The translations under genes and the position numbers were made by a program. A DNA stretch of 64,000 bases, from positions 14,314,283-14,378,282 of the forward strand of contig CM046861.1 of assembly GCA_025617745.1 (NCBI GenBank), in the 5' to 3' direction. The DNA is from Heliocidaris erythrogramma. Lineage: Eukaryota > Echinodermata > Echinoidea > Camarodonta > Echinometridae. The notes below the pieces were generated by a model, which saw nothing but the letters and a program-made list of their open reading frames with translations, made no database searches and was not told the origin of the DNA. Every line of letters starts with the position of its first letter. Position 1 is the first letter of the stretch. This document shows positions 39,432 to 50,849 of this stretch, in pieces.

Positions 39432-42400
39432 AGGGACGAAAATTTTTTTTTCGCCAAACCTTCAAAAATCGTTTAGTAAGGGGTTATGGTGTCCAGTTTC
39501 CCTCCATAATTCCCTGACAAGCAAAAAAAAAAAAAAAAAAAAAGGTCTTCACTCTAAAAGGGGGGGCACAATCGCGAAAATGGCGGATCGTCTATGGTAA
39601 AAATTCATACTTCTCTTCCAAAAGGGGGGGGCACGGGCCGGCTGTGCCCCCCCCCTGGATCCGCCAATGATTGTAATAATAATAATAACAATAATAACAA
39701 CAACAACAATAATATTCAGAAAAAAGGTTTGCGGTACAACCATGTGAGTTGGAATAACTCCACGTTCCGGTCAGAATGCTCTGGCCGTCGTCAGGAGAAT
39801 GAGAAGAGCGAATAAATCAGCAGAATTTATATATGAAGCAGCAATTCAATAAATAAAATGGATGCAAACACATAACATAGAAAGAAATAGTAACAGTAAC
39901 ATCAAAGTACCTACATTGAAAGGATAAATAACATCAAGGTACCTGCATTGAAAGGATAAGTGACATCAAACGAATCCTGTGTTGAAAAGAAAACATTGAA
40001 AGCAAGTGAACAATAGGACTAAGAAATCAATTAACCGTCTGGATAAGCTGGAAACAAAAGGGGGATTGGGACCGTAGGTAATCTGTGGAGAGAAACATGA
40101 CATCCTGTTGGGGAAAGAAATTAAGGTTAAAACATACATATGGAAAAGGTGAAATATTGACAACAGAATGAGTATACTAATAATAATTGTTATGAAAGAA
40201 ATTAAGAGAAAATGATAATGAACAAATTGAGGAGAGAAACATGAAATCCTGTCGGAGAAAATCTGAGGAGAGAAACAAGTCATCCTGTTGAGGAAAGACA
40301 TTAATTTAAAACATACCTGTGGAAAAAAAGGGTGAAATAATGACATCAGAATGAGTATTCTAATGATGAATGTAATGAATGAAACAACAAAAAAAAAAAA
40401 CAAAGGTAATGAACACGTTGAGGAGAGAAACATGAAATCCTGTTGAGGGAAGCAATAGTGGTTAAAATACATAAACAATTATAGCACTAGTTATTATTGG
40501 AAGAGTGAAAACCATATGTCGCTGATCTGTAAACCCTTATCCTGTGTAACTGTGTCATGTTTGTGAATCTCGATGGCTTCACGGACCCTCCTGGTATACC
40601 AGTTGGAAGCGGGGGCTACAAGTTTGGTGTCTTCCCAGTTAATCTGGTGATCACGAGTGACAGAATGATTGATAATGGCAGATCGGTCGTAGTGACCAAG
40701 TCTCCCATGGGCACGGTGTTCCTTGATGCGAGATTTGATGTCCCTCCCAGTCTCTCCGATGTAGACCTGACCACAGGAACATGGTATGCGGTACACTCCT
40801 GGTTTGCTGTCGGGAGAAGCTGTGTCTTTGTGTGTGTAGAGAGACTTGTGAAGTTTGTGTTTAGAACTGAAGAAAACCCGTATGTTGGCCTTCTGCAGGA
40901 CTCGTTGTCATTCAGAAACCTTTTTCTGGAATTACAACTTCACCATGCAAACCTTCAAATCCTATATTATTGAGCTCTACGGGGAGCATGTTCACCAGAA
41001 GATAGAATAGATTTGAGCGAATTTCTATTCAGCGTTCTCGACTTACTAACAACCTAACCTTTCTCAAGAGATGCAGAGACACCGACATCATTCCCAAGGG
41101 ACTACGTCTACGCAACCGCTTAGAAGCCGCAAATCAGCCAACATCATCCACCAGGCAAGTATTTCTCTCCTAAAAGACAGCATCTCCATCACCAGGCGCA
41201 AGCTCTCGGATTCCGACGCAGATTTTTCTAACGTTCACAATTTTCTCCACAGGTCTCTTAGCGAAACATTTTTACGAAGGTCACCAGATGGTCCAACAAC
41301 TCTTCCAACCACGCGTTTGAAGCAGCTAAACGGAAGCAGGTCAACAAATTCAACAAACTTCAAGACACTAATTCAAACCTCTCTCCCTCCTCCCCTTCTC
41401 TTTCAGGTTCCAAGACTGTCGTCAACATCAGCACTCGGACTCTCACTAATCACGAAATTTCTCTCCTTTCTTTAGGTCTGAACTTTGCCATGGCACCGTC
41501 AAAGATTGACTCCGCTGAACTCGTCCAGAGCATTGAACCCTCACTCAGGGCAGTCGGCAAAGCAAAGGGTGATGAACTTCGCAGGGAAATTACTAACATT
41601 CTTTCCACAGCAAAACCCCCCAAACCTAATCTATCCAAACAGGAGACCACCGCCCTGCGTGCTCTTCGCACGGACCGCTCTATTCACATTCTTTCCGCAG
41701 ATAAGGGCAACGCCACGGTCGTCATGGACCGCGCGGACTACAACCATAAGATCTCTGATATTTTATCCACAGGTTCTTACACCAAGGTCAAGAGAGACCG
41801 ACACCCAACATCAAACGACGCGTCACTGACAAACTTCGTTCGCTCAATAAACTTGGCCTGTTCCTCCACGAGTTTATCGTTTTCTTCTTCCTTCCTCCAG
41901 CTCCTGCCCAGTGTTCTTTGGTCTACCAAAAATTCACAAACCAGACATTCCTCTCCGCCCGATTGTGTCCTCACGTGGTTCCCCCACCTACAATCTTGCT
42001 AAACATCTCGCACACATCCTTCAACCCCTCACCGGTCAGTCGCAACATCATGTCCGCAATTCTCATCACTTCACCACAATCATCAATGACATCAAGCTCA
42101 ACTCCACAGACATACTAGTTAGTTTTGATGTTGACTCTTTATTTACCAGCATCCCCATTCAAGAAGCTTGCGACATCACCAGAACTAGATTACAACATGA
42201 CACTGATCTCCAGGACAGAACCCCACTATCTCCCCAACAGATATATGACCTTCTTCTCCTATGTCTTACCTCCACCAGCTTCCAGTGGCGGGATAAGTAC
42301 TACAACCAATCAGAAGGTGCCCCCATGGGCTCGCCACTCTCCCCAGTTATAGCTAATCTCTTCATGGAACAATTCGAAACTACTATTCTCTCCACGGCAC

Positions 42401-45400
42401 CGTATAAACCCACACTTTGGCTCCGTTACGTTGACGACACGTTTGTCATTTGGCCGCACGGTCCGGAAAAGCTGAACAACTTCCAGGATTTTCTCAACAA
42501 ACATCACCCCTCCATCAGCTTCTCGTCAGAAGCAGAAAACAATAACTCTCTTCCTTTTCTTGATGTTTTGATCACCCACAAGCCTGACGGTTCACTCTCC
42601 CATAGTGTTTACCGTAAACCTACCCACACAGACCGCTATCTAAACTTCCGATCTTTCCACCATCCGTCCGTCAAACGTTCGGTCTCCAGTTCCCTGATCA
42701 GGAGAGCTCACAACGTTTGCGACTCTACCAGCCTAGACGACGAGTTAAAACACATCAAAGCAGCCTTAGTCAACAATGGTTTCCCTCCTCAGGAAATACG
42801 CACATCTGTCAACAAACCCCATGCTCCCCCACCAACCAGACACATCTCGTCCTGCACTATTCCCTTCACAGGTCATGTCTCTATCCGCATTCAACGAGTC
42901 CTGCAGAAGGCCAACATACGGGTTTTCTTCAGTTCTAAACACAAACTTCACAAGTCTCTCTACACACACAAAGACACAGCTTCTCCCGACAGCAAACCAG
43001 GAGTGTACCGCATACCATGTTCCTGTGGTCAGGTCTACATCGGAGAGACTGGGAGGGACATCAAATCTCGCATCAAGGAACACCGTGCCCATGGGAGACT
43101 TGGTCACTACGACCGATCTGCCATTATCAATCATTCTGTCACTCGTGATCACCAGATTAACTGGGAAGACACCAAACTTGTAGCCCCCGCTTCCAACTGG
43201 TATACCAGGAGGGTCCGTGAAGCCATCGAGATTCACAAACATGACACAGTTACACAGGATAAGGGTTTACAGATCAGCGACATATGGTTTTCACTCTTCC
43301 AATAATAACTAGTGCTATAATTGTTTATGTATTTTAACCACTATTGCTTCCCTCAACAGGATTTCATGTTTCTCTCCTCAACGTGTTCATTACCTTTGTT
43401 TTTTTTGTTGTTTCATTCATTACATTCATCATTAGAATACTCATTCTGATGTCATTATTTCACCCTTTTTTTCCACAGGTATGTTTTAAATTAATGTCTT
43501 TCCTCAACAGGATGACTTGTTTCTCTCCTCAGATTTTCTCCGACAGGATTTCATGTTTCTCTCCTCAATTTGTTCATTATCATTTTCTCTTAATTTCTTT
43601 CATAACAATTATTATTAGTATACTCATTCTGTTGTCAATATTTCACCTTTTCCATATGTATGTTTTAACCTTAATTTCTTTCCCCAACAGGATGTCATGT
43701 TTCTCTCCACAGATTACCTACGGTCCCAATCCCCCTTTTGTTTCCAGCTTATCCAGACGGTTAATTGATTTCTTAGTCCTATTGTTCACTTGCTTTCAAT
43801 GTTTTCTTTTCAACACAGGATTCGTTTGATGTCACTTATCCTTTCAATGCAGGTACCTTGATGTTATTTATCCTTTCAATGTAGGTACTTTGATGTTACT
43901 GTTACTATTTCTTTCTATGTTATGTGTTTGCATCCATTTTATTTATTGAATTGCTGCTTCATATATAAATTCTGCTGATTTATTCGCTCTTCTCATTCTC
44001 CTGACGACGGCCAGAGCATTCTGACCGGAACGTGGAGTTATTCCAACTCACATGGTTGTACCGCAAACCTTTTTTCTGAATTACAACTTCACCATGCAAA
44101 CCTTCAAAAAACAATAATATTATCAATAATAAAAATTATAATACTGATAATATTAGTAATAATAATAATAAAAATGATAAAACAGATACTACTACTACTA
44201 ATAATAATGATAATAATGATAATTATAATAACAATAATAATAATACAAATAATACTATTAATAATAATAAATAAATGAATAGATACCATAAACAACCAAA
44301 GCGGAAGAAAGATGGATCGTAACAAGTTAAAGAAGGAGTCTTATCATCAGGCTGATATGATTATCATAAAAGGAAACAAAAGTAAAACCAAACTATAATG
44401 CAAAATATCTCAAACAATTTATGCAGCAGGGCAGACTGAAAGCATTGAGCATGTTTTATAACCTTGCAAAAGTATTAACATTTCTTAAAACAGATTAAAA
44501 TCTTAAATTGTAGAGGTAAATGAATGAAATGCAGCATAGTATGTTGTAAGTAATGACCTTGCTTACACAACTATACAGCATTTTGTTTGCCGCATATCTG
44601 AAATGATCTATGACGCAGATAGTTTTCAAACACTTTACAATTCCAACAGAACTTTACCAAAGCCGTGCAGCAGCTACTTCTTAAGAAAACCAAATTCAAG
44701 AAAAGAAAGATAACAAGTGAGCAATAACAAAAATGTTAAAGCCACTGCTATGTAGCACACCGCATCTGAAGAATAAAAATAACTCTTTATACTGGCATAT
44801 TATGTGTAAGTATATAGGTCAGGTGCAATCGCTAATTGAATATAATGATAATGATTAAAAGCAACATACAAAATGTTAAGTTTCTTTCAGTCGGGCTAAA
44901 ATAATTATCATACAGGGAATAATCCTAACTATCTATGCCGCATAAATAGATTAAAATCATTGAACATGTTCTTTAACTTTGCCAAAATACCATCATTTCT
45001 AAACATGGATGAAAATCTTTCATTTTATACAGCTGCTTACAGCATAATAAATTTGTACAGATTCTAATAAGTTGCTTCATTTTACTGCACAGTCTGCGTT
45101 TTTAACAGTTACAACCGCTGACCTGAAGTTTGAAATAACTTTTACAAGCATAACGAATTACAAAACACTAAAAGACATTGAGAGTAAAACAATCCTCATC
45201 GTAAAAAATAGAAATAAGGAATTACACATGGAGAAGAAAACATTCTGACCTAAATTAATGGCTTTTATCAACCAGTGCCCCGCCTTATAAGGAGTTGAAG
45301 CGATTTATTTGAAACAATCGCAAGTTAAAATCAATCGCAACTGTGTACTTAACATAGGCCTAGGCATAGGCGTACGAGAAGGGGGGCTGCTGCAGCCACC

Positions 45401-48400
45401 CCCCCCCCCTCCCCCGGATTTTGAAAGTGCAGATATTCCGGCAACTCACACCTCATATTCAGGGAGTGAGGTGCCCGAATATCCTCATATTCCAGTCATT
45501 ATATGCCGAAATACGTTATTTTTATGATTTTTCACAACGGAAAGGCACAATTATTTTTGGTCGCTAGCTTCGCGCGCTCGTAAATTAAGAAAAGGAAAGT
45601 TGCTATATGTTTTACAACAAAAAGGCCATAGGTGCCATAACAGGGATCAAACCCCAACCTTCGCGTTTCCAGTCAAGCGCTGTAAACCGTTCGACTACGA
45701 CACCTCCACACACGCACACACACACACGTTTACATGGCTTTACTTCCGAGGACAACTATTGTTCCTCTATTGTTACTCGTCCTCGGACAGTCGACGGAAT
45801 AAGGCATAAATTCATTGTTCGACGTTCGAGGACTATTGTCCGGCTTCCGAGGACCATTGTTGTCATGATTTTTTTTTTGTTCTCTGTCCGAAAATGTCCT
45901 CGGACATAATGCTAAACAAACGCACACCCACACACACACACACACACACATAAACACTTATTCGATTTTTCTAATCTCGTCCTCTTATTTTCGTCTCTTT
46001 TCTCTTCTCCTCTCCTCTTTTATAAACCTTCCCAGTTTTGTGTCTCCATTTCATTTTTTTATTCATTGCGGGGGTGGGGGAGGTGCTTTTCGTCGAAAAG
46101 AGATCCGCTTTTTGAAGATGGCAATTAAAACCATAATATCCTATCGTTACCCTAAATTTTCCCTTTAACAGTGGCGTAGCTAGAGTCTAGCCATTGTGGG
46201 AGCACTGGCACCATTGGAGGCACAAGTCTTTTGGAATAATCTTAAAGCTAAGACGCCGCTGGTGGAAGAGGGTTGGGGGGGGGGGGGTTGCCGGAAGGGG
46301 TCCAACCGTCTTCTTTCCTATTCCATTTTCTTTCTTTTTTTCTTATTTTTTCGCCATCCGATGAGGGAGGGGTGGGGGCGTGCCCTCCCCCCCCCCCCCC
46401 CCGTTGCTACACCTCTGCTCCTGATGAATTCGCCTTTTTTTTACCAGGAATTATGAGCCCTATTTCATTTTTCGGAAATACGAACCCTATTTCATTTTCG
46501 GAAATACGAACCTTATTTCATTTTCGGAAATACGAACCCTATTTCATTTTCGGAAATACGAACCTTATTTCATTTTCGGAAATACGAACCCTATTTCATT
46601 TTCGGAAATACGAACCTTATTTTATTTTCGGAAATACGAACCCTTTTTCATTTTCGGAAATACGAACCTTCGGAATTATGAACCCTTTTTCATTTTCGGA
46701 AATACGAACCTTCGGAAATATGAACCCTATTTCATTTTCGGAATTATGAACCTTCGGATAAACGAACCTTCGGATAAACGAACCTTCGGAATAACGAACC
46801 TTCGGAATAATGCAACAAATGTTCGGAATTACGAACCCTTTTTCATTTTCGGAATTATGAACCCCCAGGCATGGGAAATTAGTGTTTCGGAAATACGAAC
46901 CTTCGGAAATACGAACCTTCGGAAAAACGAACCTTCGGAAAAACGAGATGCCCCCGTTTATTCATGCCTGTGTAGAAACATATCATAGAAGCAAAGTCGT
47001 ATGAAAAGGATTTCTCTTCAAATGCCCTGAGCCCCTGACCCTCGAAATATAAACAGAAAGTGTTGATTTTTATTGACAGATTTTATGACTGTTTTTGATA
47101 GAGATCGCAATTTAAGTTATTTAAATTTTCTGTTTTTCTAAAAGAAAATAAAATTGCTTTTGATATCTTGGCTTCCATTCAGGCGTTGGGTTTACCTTTG
47201 TTCTATTACCAACAAACACCTGTCCAGCTGATTATTTTCCCGAGAAATTCGACATCGCCAATGGGATTTTCATCTCTGGTGGGAGCGTCGGTGTCATGCT
47301 CCTACCCTGGATCACCGAGACCCTGATGGACTTTTTCGGATGGAGGGGCTCCCTATTGCTGCTAGGTGGCATGGAGCTACACCTCATTATTGTTGGCGCG
47401 CTCCTGAAACCAGTGAGAAGCCAACGTTCAAGAAAACACAAACCTTCATCTCAAACTGATATTGAAATCTCAGGTGGCTACACCAAAGTCTCGTGTCAGG
47501 TAGATTTACCTGATGATGAAGGCATGGTGTTTAGAGACAGTACTGTAGGCCCTTCAGCGACAAAATACTACCTTGTAGGAGAAAAAGCCGTCTTAAATAC
47601 TGAAGAACACAGAGATCCAAACTCAGCTTTCTGTGTGGTGGACACTAAGGATATTGCTATTGGTGATTGTAACTCTATCAGAAAGACAGAACAGCCAGAT
47701 AACAGATTAAATGAACACGACGAGGCAGAAGAAGTTGCTACCTCAGTTGATAAATGTAGTTCAAACCTGCAATTAAAATCTACCAAATGCTGTAGAGGCG
47801 GTTCCATGAAGTGGATTATATTTGCGGTGAAATTCTTCAAGGAGCATCCTCTCATGATCATCGTGTGTATTCAGGTATACCTTTTTACTCTGCCATACGG
47901 AACATGGCTGATGTTCACTATCCCTAATGCTCAATCCAAAGGTCTCACTGACCTCAGATCTACTCAGCTGTCACTCGCCGGTGGAGTCGCCAACTTCATT
48001 GGACGTTTCACATTTGGATTTATCATTTCCAGGAAATTCGCTCGAATCGAAGTCTTGTATTTGATCGCCAACTTGATTTCATCGCTGGCATTTTTCATGA
48101 ACTATGTGGTGGATTCCTTCGGGTTCTTGGTGATTCTTTCTCTCCTATTTGGATATACGATGGGCTTCAAGATTCCAGCACAGCTTACCCTAGTGATGAA
48201 TGCTGTTGGACACAAACATTTCAAGACGGGGACAGGCTTACTCTATCTGTGCTATGGCACCGCCTTCCCACTGCTCGGGTTTATTTCAGGTTTGCTGAAA
48301 TTCTTTTCAATTAAGTACATAATTCTTAAGTTTTAATTTCAACCCCCAATATTTTTTTTTTCATTTTTGCTCATAATTACAAAGAAAGAACATATAGATG

Positions 48401-50818
48401 AGCCATAATCTCTAAAAAGAGCGAGGGCTTTGTGGTCTCTGGAATTGCCTTACAGACACAATGCAACTCGATTCTAAACACAGCTGTGGTTCACTTACAT
48501 TTTCGGTTTATTGCGGACTACCACACGGTAGCCACCTAGGTCCACTTCTTTTTATTATTTACATAAATGACATTAAAAAAAATTCTTTCAACTGTAGACC
48601 TAGTTTTTGCAGATGATTCCAACATATTTTGCCGTACAAATGCAAACAAACTCCTTAAGGTAACATATTGGATCGAGATCAATTTATAAACAATCCCTAA
48701 ACCCGTAGAAGATTAGATTTTCGCTACAAAATTACCATGATGACCAGTCTTCCGTGCAACATCATTCTCTAGAACGTTTCTACATCTACAATTCCTAGAA
48801 GTCCTAATTATCCTGGCAATCCCTAAGTAATATAATGCACAACATACATGCGAAACTACCGCCCGAAAGACTTGAGTTATCAAAACACTAAAATACTTTG
48901 TCCTTCTTTCGCCTACTGTACTGACAGTGTATTATACATAAATTGCCAGTGAATTGTAAACTATCACCAAGGGGAAGGGCAACACAAACAAAATAAGATA
49001 TTGAAGTTTAATGTGATTTCTGTTTTTTGTGACCGTCTCATATCATTATGCACATGTATTGTAACGGGTTCATGTCTCATGTTGGACAACTGATTTTTTT
49101 CGATGTCATAATGATCATGATACAGGCATAATAAAAAAATAGTGTAATTATGTTTGACTCATATAATTATGACAATGTCTAATCAAATTTCAAATATCTG
49201 CAGATCAGTTGGGTACCAATTACGTAATGTCGGTTTTATTGCGAAATATTTGTCCAAGTCTGCCACTGAAAAGATAGTTCACGCCTTAATTTCCTCCTGT
49301 CTCGACTTTGGCAATGCCCTTCTGTTCAATATACCCCAAAATCTGTTGTCCAAGCTTCAGAAGCTTCAAAATGCTGCGGCTCGCATTGTTACTCTGTCCA
49401 CCAAGCCTACTCATATATCCCCTGTTTTGCAGTCGCTACACTGGCTCCCTGTCAAACATTGCATTATTTTCAAAATTTTGTTACTCACTTTTCACTGCGT
49501 TCACGGTTCTGCTCCCCAATACAATACCTCTTTAATTCAAAATTACACCCCCGTAAGATCTTTGCGCTCATCCACTTGCAGTTCTCTTGTGATCCCTAGA
49601 GTCGCAAGATCTGGGGGGGGGGGGGGGGGAGATCATTTGCCCATGCGCGTCCTAAATTATGGAATAGCCTTCGTGACACATCAAAACGTGCATAACATCT
49701 GATTCTTTTAAAAATCATGTAAAAACATTTCTGTTTAATTCTTAATTAATTTCTACATGCGCCTTGAGCACTCCACAGAGTGGATTTGGCGCTATATAAG
49801 TTACATTTATTACATTATTATTATTATTAATTGAACATCCAAAATGATATTTTTTTTTTTTTTCACATTTTGATCCAGTAATTTTAATATTTTTTTACTT
49901 GTATACAATAAATGGTATATTTACAGATATACTGTATGTACACTGGAGAGCTTCTAATCATAAACATGGTGTGATATATCTGGTACAGAGAAAGTATCAT
50001 GGAACCCGATCCGACTTGACAATGACTGTGTAATTATTTGTGTGCTGAAAATGCTGAAGAACATTCAATTCCAAAATCGTAGCACTCTGCTGGTCTTAAA
50101 AATATAATCAGTAAAAACACATTATGGTGCAAGGACAAGGGCTTAACGATCCGCTTTTTACGCCAAAGTGTCAAAATTCCACAGCAGCAATTTACAGCTT
50201 CTTTTAGTTTAAGAAAATGTAGAGCAAGATGTATATTTGCTGGTAGAGAACTCATCCGGTTCATAAGGAGTGATCTATAAATTGACAGTAGTAATTGCAG
50301 CTGTTGGGAAAATTGTGAATGAGGCTTATAAAAAAATTGGGAGTTCTGCCAATGTGTAAAGTTCATGTACAGGTGGCCATTTTTCTTGGTATAGCTGCCA
50401 GCTTATAGGCATATTAATATCTTTCTTTTTTTTTAATTGTGTATTTATTGAGAGTTCACAAACATAAAAAAACTTTCAAGCAGATACAAACATGTTTATA
50501 TATAAAAATTAATGACAAATCAAGATATTTACAATTAATTAAGATGATAAAAAAAAGACGCCAAAAAACAGAAAAAATAAAATATAATAAAAATAAAAAT
50601 AGCAGAGTACATGTATAGAAATAAGTTATAAGACTTTCATATTATGTACATGAGCCAGAACCCCAAGATCGGATTGCATCAAAATCTGACAATTACGTTG
50701 GACCCAACGTAAAACTAAATACATGTATTGCCGTCCACAATACAAATGGAAGCTCAGGCCATCAAAAAGATTGGAAGGAGCAGAAACGAGAAATGAGACG
50801 ATCTGCCATACTCCCCCA

Positions 50819-50849
<31 letters not shown>

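Larger units (their letters stand above)
40908..44108 (+). mobile_element. Penelope-like retroelement, main copy
   Basis: Body of a Penelope-like element in intron 2, sense to the host gene. A 29-base stretch starting TTACAACTTCACCATGCAAA is present at both ends (about 40932-40960 and 44080-44108), a terminal direct repeat or remnant of the pseudo-LTR. Parts: an N-terminal region with IPKGLRLRN-like and ADKGNATVVMDR motifs, the reverse transcriptase and GIY-YIG frame at 41911-43305, and a 3' region with internal repeats and a hammerhead-like motif. It carries a small number of breaks in the N-terminal part and is probably not autonomous. An inverted partial copy precedes it. Confidence 0.88.

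Noticed and set aside
40557-40973. A 138-codon plus-strand frame
   Set aside because: Antisense shadow of the GIY-YIG end in the inverted Penelope copy; the same shadow recurs antisense at 42766-43242.
46196-46988. Repetitive Ile-Ser-Phe-Ser-Glu-type peptide
   Set aside because: Translation of the TTCGGAAATACGAACC minisatellite; its mirror copy at 37266 gives different peptides.
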